64,000 nucleotides of DNA from Symbiodinium natans (GCA_905221605.1 CAJNDS010000067.1:157501-221500); one strand, 5' to 3'. Counted from the stretch's first letter, positions 24,101 through 34,984 are shown. The notes: generated by a model not told the origin, from the sequence alone. Translations and numbers: made by a program.

Positions 24101-25345
24101 CTGGGGCACGCAACGCGTCCTCCTGGATGAAGGTCCTGATCTTCGCATCCTTGTGAACCACTTTCTCAGTGCGCACCTTCTGCCACAGGGAATGTCTTTC
24201 GAGTGAGGCCGCTCAAGGCTGGAGGTGTCTGAATGGTGCGAAATGGTGCACATCCTTTGCGCAGAAAGCTCCAGGACTCTTGGCGCCTTGGCGCTGAGCA
24301 GCTCGTGGAGCTTCGCCTCGTCGATTTTCACCGCGCTGCCGTTTTGGCCCATCGCCTGCGCTTCGTGAGCCCTGAGGGTTTTTACAGGGTTCGCTGTGAT
24401 TGGCGCGTTCACAAGGCTTACAGCGTCTAACAGCGGGGCTTACAGCTTAGATTGTTACTGAAACTCGTTTGAAAGGTAGTTTGACTCATGGTCGCACTGC
24501 GGAATCCACGAGCTCAGGAACTCATCAGGCGCCGGTATTGATGTACGCTGCACATGGAGTCGGTAACAGCCCAACCCCTTGATCCCCCTTCAGCCCCCAA
24601 AACCTTGAACCACTAAAAGCCCCTGGCCCGAATGACTCAAACCCTCCAAAAACTCGAAACGGCCTTGACCAGTTCAGCCTTCTGGCGGTCCAAGTGATCC
24701 TGGGCCTGGAGGCAGCGTTGGACTCACAAGTTCAAGCGACAGCGCTTCGCTGCATCCTCTGAACTCGAATCTGCGCTCTCTTGCTCGTCTTTTGGTTGGA
24801 GGAGTTTAGGGCACCTACAGGGCCCAACCTGAGAGAAGTCGCTACTTCGAGCCTCACGGTTTCGGCTAGTTGCTGGCAGTAGCGCCCCTCTCAGACCCCC
24901 AAAAAAAACAAGAATTCGGCCACCTTACCCCCCCCCCGCCCGCCCACTCTTCGGCTCTTCAAGGCCTGCTTTGCCAAGCCCAGGAAGGCGAGCTCCGAGG
25001 TGTTGGGGATGAAGCTGAGCACCGTGTTCCTGGGCTTAAACCCCCCCCCGCTAAGGCGCAAAGACCGAAACACCTTTAAGGCGGCCCAGATGCGCCAGGG
25101 AGAGGCCGTTCACGTCCAACCTGATGCTTTGCTCCGAAGAGCCGGGGGCGGCTTTTATTTTCAGACTTCTTGAAGATGTTGGACGTAGTTTTGGGACGTA
25201 GTTTTGGGACGTTTCTTAGAATGTGGGGTTGGCTAAGTGCACTGTGACAAGTGACTGGGTGGGCAAACTGATGTGCATGAATTAAGCCGCTCAGTGTCGG
25301 GCAAATTCAGCAGCGGAGGCAGCAAGAGTCGGCCCAGTTCCTTCC
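21180..25345 (-). CDS. purF: purF-like amidophosphoribosyltransferase, C-terminal two thirds in about 14 exons
   Basis: Transfers ammonia from glutamine to PRPP, the first committed step of purine synthesis. Exons: ~25292-25345 (KELGRLLLPPLLN), 24960-25030 (TVLSFIPNTSELAFLGLAK), 24660-24715 (LQAQDHLDRQKAELVKAV), ~24270-24345 (KIDEAKLHELLSAKAPR), 24110-24185 (KVVHKDAKIRTFIQEDALR), ~23895-23965 (MHAYDIHYGTVRRGQ), 23734-23793 (VVALDDSIVRGNTLKNAILR, the PRPP-binding motif), 23552-23592 (LDKMGPTQIIVV), 23388-23432 (CPQIRYPDVYGI), 22930-22978 (DMAKLGDLAAFKAAL), 22186-22250 (KEHIVNEVYRLCREELK), 21671-21750 (IYESFTPEEISLRIAQDA), 21505-21555 (KAKVHILYQSVEERV), 21270-21345 (HHSGDWKLG), then a tail ending near 21180. 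Order and wording follow the long PurF form of Bacteroidetes (IPNTxE, RTFI, DIHYG, CPQIRYP, MAKLxD), not the usual eukaryotic enzyme. The N-terminal Cys-nucleophile glutaminase domain was not found; it should lie above 25.35 kb, where repeats begin. The C-terminal tail is divergent. Confidence 0.9.
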
Positions 25346-25639
25346 AGTCGTGGCCAGTAGAGGACTTATCTCAACGCCCACTCAGGGACGAAAGCACATG
25401 CAGGGTGTCCAGGGGTGTGTCGGGAAGTAGATCCCGGTTGAAAGGTGGGGCGTCTCTGGGTTTTTCGAGTCTGCCTCCTTGTGGCCGAGTCCACATGCAG
25501 TCCAAAGAATCCCAGAGCATGCCAGGAGTGCCCAAAATCCCTCCCCCCCAGAGCCCCACACTCACAGCAGACCCTTGCGGTGGTTGTGAATTGCTTGGTA
25601 GGCACGTGTTGTCTGTGTATCCTTGGAACTGGTCTCCGG

Positions 25640-25800
25640 AAAGAGAGATGCCCCTAAACCCTAAAACCCTAAGCCTGCAACCCAAACCCTATACCCTAAA
25701 CCCCTATCCTAAACTCTGAACCCATAACCCTACCACGAAGCCCTAGCCAAACCCTATACCCCAAGCCCGAAAGCCTACACCCAAAACCCTAAAACAAGCA
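25640..25800. repeat. Degenerate CCCTAAA telomere-like tract
   Basis: Repeated ACCCTAAAnCC words with many substitutions. It begins a few hundred bases beyond the last readable purF exon and opens the repeat block. Confidence 0.85.
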
Positions 25801-26084
25801 AGAGCAAAACAATAAAATAGAATTATACTACGAAAATGAACAAACCACGTAGAAGCAGCTTCCAAGATTAAGTATATGCATATATCTATATACATATCCG
25901 CCGACCCCAGCGGTAGCAGGGCGGCGTCAGTGAAGACCCCCCACCGCCCTCACCGCCCTCACCCGCTCTCACAGCATGCTGCTCATGACACCTTGAATTG
26001 GAGTGTTTTTGCATTGTTTGGCTTCAGTGCATGCCCAAACCCCGCCACCCATCGCCGTCACCCATGACGCCTTGAATTGGACCT

Positions 26085-29010
26085 TTGACCCCCCCCCACC
26101 CCATCCATTCAGGTGGTTTAAAGGGTCCAGTGCATGCCCGACCACCCCACGCCCCCCCACACCCCCCCACCCCCCCCCCCACCCCCCCCCCACACCCCCC
26201 CCACACCCCCCACCCCCCCACCCCCCACGCACCGCCCCCCACCCCCCACCCCCCCACCCCCCACGCACCGCCCCCCACTGAACCCATGGCTCCTGGCCCC
26301 ATTGGCTCATGGTCCACGGCCCATGGATGTGGCTTCTCAGCTGACTTTAAAGGCTCCGCCCGCTCCGCTTGCTCCGCTTGCTCCGCCCTCCGCCCTTCCA
26401 GCTCCGCCTACTCCCCTCTGGCCCATGCTCCCACTCTCCATCCCCTTGACCTACCCCTCATGGACCCCCCCACGCCCCCCCACACCCCCCCTACCCCTTA
26501 CCCCTCACGCACCCATGCCCCTCATGGACCCATGGCTCCTGGCCCCATGGCTCCCCATTCATTATGGTCCACGGCCCAAGCAGGTGGCTTCTCCGCCCCT
26601 ACCCCCACCACCTCTACCCTTCCCGCTCCGCATACTCCCTCCCTTGCCCAAGCCCCCCACGCACCCCGCCATGCTTCTCATGGACCCATGGCTCCTGGTC
26701 CCATTCTTCATCCCTCGACCTGCATGGGCTAATGCACCCTGCCCCGCCGCCCACGCTTGTCATGCTCCACCCCCACCCCCAACCCCCACCCCCACCCCCA
26801 CCGCCCCCACCCCCACCCCCCACGCACCCACTGGACCCATGGCTCCTGGCCCCATTGGCTCATGGTCCGCGGCCCATGGATGTGGCTTCTCAGCCACCAC
26901 CCACGCACCACCGTTCCCCGCCCATCCGCCCTTCCCGCTCTCCCCTTGCCCAAGCCCCCCACGCACCCCGCCATGCTTCTCATGGACCCATGGTGTTGGT
27001 CCCATTCTTTATCCCTCGACCTGCATGGCTGCCAATGCTGGTCCTAGCATACTCCCCCCTTGCCCAAGCCCCCCACGCACCCCGCCATGCTTCTCATGGA
27101 CCCATGGCTCCTGGTCCCATTCTTCATCCCTCGACCTGCATGGCTGCCAATGCTGGTCAAAAAAATGGCCCCTGCTCCACCCCCACCCCCAACCCCCACC
27201 CCACCCCGCACGCACCCTGCCACCCCCAACCCCCAACCCCCCCCCCACCCCCCCACGCACCCCGCCCCCCACTGGACCCATGGCTCCTGGCCCCATTGGC
27301 TCATGGTCCACGGCCCATGGATGAGAAGCCGACTTTAAAGGCCCCAGTGCATGTCCGGGCCCTCCGCCCGCTCCGCCCGCTCCGCCCTCCGCCCTTCCAG
27401 CTCATGCACCCATGGCTCCTGGCCCCATGGCTCCCCTCCGCCCCTACCCCGACCACCCACGCACCCGCTCCCCGCCCATCCGCCCTTCCCGCTCCGCATA
27501 CATTCCCCTTGCCCAAGCCCCCCACGCACCCCGCCATGCTTTTCTTGGACCCATGGCTCCTGGTCGCATTCTTCATCCCTTGAGCTGCTCCACCCCCACC
27601 CGCAACCCCCACCCATACCGTACGCACCCAACCCCCACCCCCACCCACCCACACTTCCAACCCCCACCCCCACCCCCCATGCACCCCGCCCCCCACTGAA
27701 CCCATGGCTCCTGGCCCCATTGGCTCATGGTCCACGGCCCATGGATGTGGCTTCTCGCTCCGCCCGCTCCGCTTGCTCCGCTTGCTCCGCCCTCCGCCCT
27801 TCCAGCTCCGCCTACTCCCCTCTGGCCCATGCTCCCACTCTCCATCCCCTTGACCTACCCCTCATGGACCCCCCCACGCCCCCCCACACCCCCCCTCCCC
27901 CTTGCCCCTCACGCACCCATGCCCCTCATGGACCCATGGCTCCTGGCCCCATGGCTCCCCATTCAATATCGTCCACGGCCCAAGCAGGTGGCTTCTCCAC
28001 CCCTACCCCCACCACCTCTATCCTTCCCGCTCCGCATACTCCCTCCCTTGCCCAAGCCCCCCACGCACCCCGCCATGCTTCTCATGGACCCATGGCTCCT
28101 GATCCCATTCTTCATCCCTCGACCTGCATGGCTGCCAATGCTGGTCCGAAAAATGGCCCCTCACCCCCAACCCCCCCCACCCCGCACGCACCCTGCCCCG
28201 CCGCCCATGCTTGTCATGGACCCATGGCTCCTGGCCCAATGGCCCCCACCCCCAACCCCCACCCCCACCCCCACCACCCCCACCCCCACCCCCCACGCAC
28301 CCCGCCCCCCACTGGACCCATGGCTCCTGGCCCCATTGGCTCGGCCCATGGATGTGGCTTCTCAGCTGACTTAAAAGCCAGCTCCGCCTACTCCCCCCTT
28401 GGCCCATGCTCCCACTCTCCATCGCCTCGACCTCCCCCGCTTGGCCCGCTTGCTCTACCCCCACCACCCCAAGCCCCCCACGCACCCCGCATGCTTCGCA
28501 TGTACCCATGGCTCCCTGGTCCCCTTCTTCATCCCTCGACCGGCATTGTCTGCTGGTCCTGGCATACTCCCCCCCTTGCCCAAGCCCCCCACGCACCCCG
28601 CCATGCTTCTCATGGACCCATGGCGCCTGGTCCCATTCTTCATCCCTCGACCTGCATGGCTGCCAATGCTGGTCCGAAAAATGGCCCCTGCTCCACCCCC
28701 CACCCCCAACCTCCACCCCCACCCCGCACGCACCCTGCCACACTTCCAACCCCCACCCCCACCGCCACGCACCCCGCCCCCCACCGGACCCATGGCTCCT
28801 GGCCCCATTGGCTCATGGTCCACGGCCCATGGATGTGGCTTCTCAGCTGACTTTAAGGGCCCCAGTGCATGCCCGGGCCCTCCGCCCGCTCCGCCCGCTC
28901 CGCCCTCCGCCCTTCCAGCTCCGCCTACTCCACTCTGGCTCATGCTCCCACTCTCCATCCCCTTGACCTACCCCTCATGGACCCAGCTCCCTACCCCTTA
29001 CCCCTCACGC
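26085..29010. repeat. C-rich complex repeat block with kb-scale duplication
   Basis: The plus strand is mostly CCCCCACCCCC with recurring cassettes: CATGGACCCATGGCTCCTGG, GGCCCATGGATGTGGCTTCT, and GCTCCGCCTACTCC. The last recurs near 26401, 27805, 28380 and 28919; the first spacing (~1.40 kb) is accompanied by long near-identical flanks, so at least one kb-scale duplication is present. Very long proline/histidine-rich open frames exist in several frames but are composition artefacts. The complementary strand is rich in G-runs able to form G-quadruplexes. Confidence 0.9.
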
Positions 29011-29015
29011 ACCCT

Positions 29016-29030
29016 CCCCATGATCCACAC
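29016..29030. repeat. Left copy of 15-bp inverted repeat bracketing a 3 kb block
   Basis: CCCCATGATCCACAC, perfectly inverted relative to 32024-32038. Confidence 0.7.
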
Positions 29031-29070
29031 ATTTGGCCTCGGGAAGGGGGTTTTGGGAGGGGGGGGGACT

Positions 29071-29255
29071 CCAGACTCCAGATTTCCAGAAAAAATCTGG
29101 AGTACCCAGCCCCGGACTCCAGACTCCAGATTTCTAGAAAAAATCTGGAGTACCCCCAGACTCCAGACTCCAGATTTCCGCACCCCCACTGGAGTACCTC
29201 CAGACTCCAGACTCCAGATTTCAAAAAAAAATCTGGAGTACCGGGACTCTGGACT
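29071..29255. repeat. Inverted partial copies of the 49-bp unit
   Basis: Four to five divergent copies of GACTCCAGACTCCAGATTTC...AATCTGGAGTACC, the reverse complement of the main array that follows. Confidence 0.85.
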
Positions 29256-29289
29256 CCAGATTCTGGAGTCTGTAATCTGGAGTGTGGGG

Positions 29290-29852
29290 GCGCGAGTACT
29301 CCAGATTTTTTCTGGAAATCTGGAGTCTGGAGTCTGGGGTCCCGGTACTCCAGATTTTTTCTGGAAATCTGGAGTCTGGAGTCCGGGGCCCGGGTACTCC
29401 AGATTTTTTCTGGAATCTGGAGTCCGGGGCCCGGTACTCCAGATTTTTTCTGGAAATCTGGAGTCTGGAGTCCGGGGCCCGGGTACTCCAGATTTTTTCT
29501 GGAAATCTGGAGTCTGGAGTCCGGGGCCCGGGTACTCCAGATTTTTTCTGGAAATCTGGAGTCTGGAGTCCGGGGCCCGGGTACTCCAGATTTTTTCTGG
29601 AAATCTGGAGTCTGGAGTCCGGGGCCCGGGTACTCCAGATTTTTTCTGGAAATCTGGAGTCTGGAGTCCGGGGCCCGGGTACTCCAGATTTTTTCTGGAA
29701 ATCTGGAGTCTGGAGTCCGGGGCCCGGGTACTCCAGATTTTTCTGGAAATCTGGAGTCTGGAGTCCGGGGCCCGGGTACTCCAGATTTTTTCTGGAAATC
29801 TGGAGTCTGGAGTCCGGGGCCCGGGTACTCCAGATTTGTTCTGGAAATCTAG
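29290..29852. repeat. 49-bp tandem array, about 11 units
   Basis: Successive GTACTCCAG words are 49 bases apart (29483, 29532, 29581 and on). Each unit holds the hairpin CTCCAGATTT-TTTCTGG-AAATCTGGAG (10-bp stem) and a GGGCCCGGGTAC block. Units are almost identical; the last ends in TTTAGTG and passes straight into telomere-like repeats. There are no variable spacers, so this is not a CRISPR array. Confidence 0.95.
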
Positions 29853-31180
29853 TGTTTAGGGTTTAGTGTGTAGGTTTCAGGGTTTAGTGTTTTGTGTTTA
29901 GGGTTGAGTGTTAAGTTTAGGTTTTAGGGTTGAGGGTCAAGCGGCTCGGCTAAAACCCAAATAAAACCCTAAACTCTGAAATCCAAACAGTAAGCATCTG
30001 AAACCCCGACGGGCTTTTGGTTTCAGGTTTAGATTTAGTAGGGCTCGAGGTTCTGGCCTTGGGGTTTGCTGTTTAGGGTTTAGGGTTTAGTGTCTAATGT
30101 TTAGGGTTTAGTTTGAAATGTTTAAGGTTTAGTTTTTGGGTTAAGTGCTTCAATGTTTAGGGTTTCGTGCTAAGTGTTTGGGGTTTGTGCTAAGGGCTTA
30201 GTGTTAAGTTTTTAGGGTTAGTGTTTAGGGTTTAGTGTTGAGGGTTTCGGGTTTGGGTTTTAGGTTAAGGGTTTTAAGGATTTTTACAAATTTAAATGAT
30301 CTGGGGAAGGCACCGGGGCTGCCCCAGACCATTGACAACTTAAAAAATCATTCTGTTTAGGCTTTAGGGTTTAGTGTGTAGGGTTTAGTGTGTAATGGTT
30401 AGGGTTTAGTTTGTAGGGTGTAGTGTTTAAGTGTTTAGGGTTTAGTGTTTAGTAAGGGTTTAGTGCTTAAGTGTTTAGGGTTTCGTGTTCAGTGTTTGGG
30501 GTTCGTGCTAAGGGCGTAGTGTTAAGCTTTTAGGGTTAGTGTTTACGCTGGTGTTTAGGGTTCAGTGCTAAGGGTTTCGGTTTTTTTTGGGTTAAGGGTT
30601 TAGTGTGTAGGGTTTAGTGTGTAATGTTTAGGGTTTAGTTTTTAGGGGTGCTTAGGTGTTTAGGGTTTCCTGTTAAGTGTTTGGGGTTTGTGCTAAGGGC
30701 TTAGTGTTAAGTTTTTACGGTTAGTGTTTAGGGTCTGGTGCTGAGTCTTTAGGGTTTAGTAGTGCTTAAGTGTTTAGGGTTTCGTGTCAAGTGTTTGGGG
30801 TTTGTGGGCCTGGTGTTAAGTTTTTAGGGGTAGTGTTTAGGGTCTAGTGCTGAGTGTTTAGGGTTTAGTGTGAAGGGTTTCAGTTTGGTTTTTTGGATTT
30901 AGGGTGTTAAGGATGTTTACTAGTGTTCAGGGTTTAGTGTGTAGGGTTTAGTGTGTAATGTTCAGGGTTTTGTTTTTAGGGTGTAGTGTTTGAGTGTTTA
31001 GGGTTTCGTGTTTAGGGTCTAGTGCTTAAGTGTTTAGGGTTTCATGTTAAGTGCTTGGGGTTTGTGCTAAGGGCTTAGTGTTAAGTTTTTGGGTTAGTGT
31101 TTAGGGTCTGGTGCTGAGTGTTTAGGGTTTAGAGCTAAGGGTTTCGGGGTTGGATTTCAGGGTTAAGGGGTTTGAGGGTT
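29852..31180. repeat. Degenerate TTTAGGG interstitial telomere-like block
   Basis: Over 1.2 kb of GTTTAGGGTTTAG/GTGTTTAGG words organised into higher-order copies containing GTTTGGGGTTTGTGCTAAGG (near 30175, 30500, 30680, 31060). Base composition differs completely from the flanks. No gene. Confidence 0.9.
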
Positions 31181-31773
31181 TTTGCAAGTTTACATGATCT
31201 GGGGAAGGAGGCACTGGGGCTTCCCCAGACCCACCTAAACATTAAAAATCCTTAAAATCTTATAAAAATCTTTAAGCTTCTGTTTAAGCATTCTCAGGAT
31301 TATGAAGGTTTTAAGCCGTTTAAGCCTTTTAAAGACCTTAAATTGCTTACGTATTTAAGTGGCTGCACTTTGCGGATTTTAGAGATTGTTGAAGTTGCCA
31401 ATGGTCTGGAGAAGCCCCGGTGCCTTCCCCAGACAATATAAAATTTGTAAAATCCGTAAAACCCTGAAATTCTTACAGTTGTAAATGGCTGTCCTTTTAA
31501 AGTTTAAAGATTTTAGGATGTTCAATTCTAAAATCCGTAACTTCCTTAATTTTAAACGGCTGCCCGTTTTAGATTTTAAAGAATTTTAGGCTTTTAAGGG
31601 ATAAACGTTTCGAGGTTGTTAAGGGCTTTAAAGCCTGTTAAGATCCTTTAAATCTTGAAAATTTTGAAAGGCTTTAAATACCTTAAAGCCCTTCAAATTT
31701 GAAAAGGGCTGCCCCTTTTAAGGATCTTTAAAATTGCAAATGGTCTAGGGAAGCCCCGGTGCCTTCCACAGAT
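30298..31773. repeat. Four copies of a GGGG/CCCC hairpin element
   Basis: Copies at about 30298-30330, 31198-31230, 31403-31434 and 31744-31773. Each pairs TCTGGGGAAG with CTTCCCCAGA (or near variants) around a short GGCACCGGGG-type loop. The last two are inverted relative to the first two. Each is embedded in AT-rich or telomere-like sequence. Confidence 0.8.
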
Positions 31774-31992
31774 CATCTAAATTTTTACAAACCCCTAAAA
31801 CCTAAAACCAACCCTGAAAAGCCTTAAGCTTCTAAATGGCTACCCTTCTAAAATTTTATAGAGCCGCATAACACAAGTTTCAGAAGCAAAATGCACATAA
31901 AAACACTAGTGTTTTTATAGAGGATAATATAATAGAGCTTTTTGTATTCCAGTGCAGTTTTTACTGCATTTTTCCGGTGAAAAAACAGAAAA

Positions 31993-32376
31993 TCAGACAA
32001 AGACGAAGACAGGAAAACCATAGGTGTGGATCATGGGGGGGGGGGCTGACCATTTAGACTTGGATGGCGCGAGTTTGCCCAGAATGCTCTGCCGCAAACA
32101 ACAGCCCGCTGGGGCCCGGGTGTCAGGAGGCTTGCAGCCTGGGAAACCTTCTTCGCAATCAGAAGCAAGCAAAGCAGCGGCAAAGTCGAGTAGTTGGCTA
32201 CGATAAGCTGGCATGTCTAGCGATTGGGAGCCTCTAGCGATACCTCTCGTGCCGGCCAACGCATGTCTCAATATCGAGCCCACTTTTAGGTGGGAAGGGT
32301 GCGCGAGGTCAATGTCAAGAAGGGGCTCCCTCCTCTGGCCAAGATGAGACTCTGACGCCCACCCTGATAAAACCAA
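31993..32376 (-). other. Open frame of unknown function next to the repeat block
   Basis: 127 codons on the minus strand including LDMPAYRSQLLDFAAALLAS. Codon usage looks protein-like, but the 3' part overlaps the inverted-repeat boundary and a G run. No family recognised. Possibly a fragment of a broken gene or transposon. Confidence 0.2.
32024..32038. repeat. Right copy of the 15-bp inverted repeat
   Basis: GTGTGGATCATGGGG, followed by a G run. See the left copy at 29016-29030. Confidence 0.7.
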
Positions 32377-32383
32377 ATGAAAC

Positions 32384-32446
32384 CCTACACCCTAAACCCT
32401 AAACCCTAACCCCTAAACCGTAACCCTAAACCCTAAACCCCTCAAA
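32384..32446. repeat. Interstitial CCCTAAA tract
   Basis: Eight or so CCCTAAA units with two variants. A short TTTAGGG counterpart lies at 32795-32826. Confidence 0.9.
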
Positions 32447-33267
32447 ATTCCCAGCTCGCAGCCTGAAATTTTTTTGGAAATGGAACGCGGGAGCCCAGGG
32501 TCTGAAAATGGATGCCATGGTGCCTTCCTCTCCTGTCGCAGCTCCTCCGTGGTGAGGCCTTGCGCGTCGGACTCCTCCAGTGCACATGGCATCGACTTAG
32601 AGGCTCACGGCTCACAAACATGTTGGGAAATAGCTTCTCAGATTAAAGTCCTTTCCCCCCGCCAGCCATCCCCGTGCAAACCCGGATGGTCTGGTTTGTA
32701 TACAAGTTACCAAGCTCTTACAAGTCTGCGCGCTTCGAAGGCCTGAGAGGACTTGAAGCCAAGCCTTGCCGAAACCTGCACCTGGGATGCGGATTTAGGG
32801 TTTAGGGTTTAGGGTTCAGGGTTCAGAGTTTGGGGATTATTTATCCGTTTTCGCTGCAATTCTTGTGCAGGCCAGTGTCCGCGCGAGCCTCGTGGCGGTC
32901 AAGCTCTTCAGAAGAAAGTGCGGCAAGGCTTGCTTCGTTCAGGAGCCACGCCAGCGGCTGTACGTGGAACGGATGGTATGGCCTGCGCCCACTCAGAACA
33001 CAGCATGCAGCAAGCTAGACCATGCAGGTTCCCCGTTAGACCTTTGTGGAACTTCGGCAAGCTCGCCCAGAGGCATAACCTGCCAGCCGCGTGACAGTGA
33101 CATGAACACATATCCATGCGCATGTGCAAAATCTCATTGCGCCGTCACTAAAAGCTGGTCAGGATATGCAGAACAAGAATCCATGCTGCCCTCCACCATC
33201 AGTCCGCTGGGTAAAGGCATTCTCTGTGCGCAGGCTGACAGCATGGCGAACCTGAGGCATCATCAAG

Positions 33268-33340
33268 GTTTAGGGTTTAGGGTTTAGGGTTTAGGGTTTA
33301 GGGTTTAGGGTTTAGGGTTTAGGGTTTAGGGTTTAGGGAT
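33268..33340. repeat. Perfect interstitial (TTTAGGG)n tract
   Basis: Ten consecutive perfect TTTAGGG units between unique sequences. A short opposite-strand (CCCTAAA) tract lies at 33518-33546. Confidence 0.95.
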
Positions 33341-33851
33341 CCTGCTCCTCCGAACTCTGGCCGGGGTCGTCATCTCTACAGCAAGTACTGCGCTGGCCAG
33401 AACAACGCGGGAGCTCTCAAGTTGCAGCTGTGCGACAGGGTACTCTTGCCTCTGTGGCACAAAACTGCTCACAGCCACCCAACAAAAAAGCACCAGAGTT
33501 CCTGAGCCTACACGGCCTAAACCCTAAACCCTAAACCCTAAACCCTTGATGAAGCCACACGCAACCTCAAGCTCCCGCCGCGGCGCCAGCACCATTTGGT
33601 CCCGTGACGGCATAAACCTTGCCCTGCTTCAACTCGAGGTCCAGCTTGACACGCGCAGTGCCGTTCCTGTACTCCCTTTAGAACCTTAATATAAAAAATA
33701 GTATTCTTAATATCCTCTTGGGTTTTATATGACCAAAAATAGAAATAATTCCCAAGGGGGATATAGATTCCGGTGGTAGGTCAAGTCCTTGAACATGAGA
33801 TTGCCTGCCATGAGCAGCTAATGGTTGCCACTGGCGCACTCTTCCGGAGGT

Positions 33852-34229
33852 TTACATGACCGCGTGAGCTGCTGCCTTCATCCGACCGAAACGTGCAGTA
33901 GCCATCAGTAGCGGAGCCACGAGATTCTTGCAACCTTGGGGTTCCATACCGGCTTCATTATAGAACATGTGTCTACTGCACTTGGGGGTTGTTCTTAATT
34001 TAAGGTCCCTATTGGCATCAGCAACTGCAGCAAGTGCAGAGGCCGGCCTCTGCCGGAATGTGGCCAGCCGGGTGTGGAGTTCAAGCAGGCGCTCTTGGTT
34101 CGTTGACATCTGCGCCAAGCGGGCGTCCTTCAACACTCGGCACACACTTGCACGCCTCCATCTTCTAACATGAAGTGGCCTGACTACTTGGCCTGCAAGA
34201 TCCTGCATAAGGGGGGGTAACAAATCCAC
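33852..34229 (-). other. Open frame of unknown function
   Basis: 125 codons on the minus strand, including TNQERLLELHTRLATFRQRP and ending LLMATARFGRMKAAAHAVM. The helix-like charged pattern suggests real coding sequence or a remnant. No family recognised and no supporting exon found nearby. Confidence 0.25.
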
Positions 34230-34984
34230 TCAGAAAAAACTCTAAAGCACAAGGCCCTTAGAGCAAGGCCTCTCTGTATCGCGTCAGCAAGAAGTCGATG
34301 GAATCCTCGATAACAGACGCATAAACCCCCAGGTCCGCGGCTGAGATTGAGCCCAACTCCATCATCCGCGCCATGGCACACCTTAGGATCTACATGAACC
34401 CTCTGAAAGGGCTTGTGGTCCATGTATCCTCCCTAAACCCAAAACCCAAAACCCTAAACCCTGTAGGGAGTCACATCGTCTATACATCAGGTTTCGACCT
34501 ACAGAATGGCTGGGTGGCCATGTACCCGTAGGTCCTCAAGGCTATGGAAGCGGGCCACGTTTAGGGTTTAGGGTTTGGGTTTTGGGCGTTTTGGGCTTTG
34601 GGTTTAGGTTGTTTTTTGCTTGTCAGGCTGACTGAGCCATTAAGCCATCAAGCCACAAAAAACAAAAAAGACTAACTGCTCCACCGCTAAACCATGATGC
34701 CATTAAGCAAGTAAGCCACTACAACATTAAACCAATCTCTTCCACCCAGAATGGGAAGGTGTGGTTCCATGATCCAAAGCCTATGGTGCCAATAATCATT
34801 CAACCATCGGGCTTCGGACTACGGAATGGCTAGATGTCCATGCAACCACTTCCTGGAAATTTCAATCTTCAAGCCATGCATCTTGAACAGCAACTAATAT
34901 AGCCGTTCAAGTTCTTATTCACGTAGCCCGGGCTGGGAACGCTCGTGTTTCCGATGTCAGACGTTACTTTAGGGGTGTGTATGT

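Noticed and set aside
29290-29852. CRISPR array
   Set aside because: Units are contiguous 49-bp copies with no variable spacers, in a eukaryotic context without cas genes.
26085-29866. Very long plus-strand proline-rich open frames (339-499 codons)
   Set aside because: They arise from C-run repeats and the 49-bp array, are open in several frames at once and have no domain signal.
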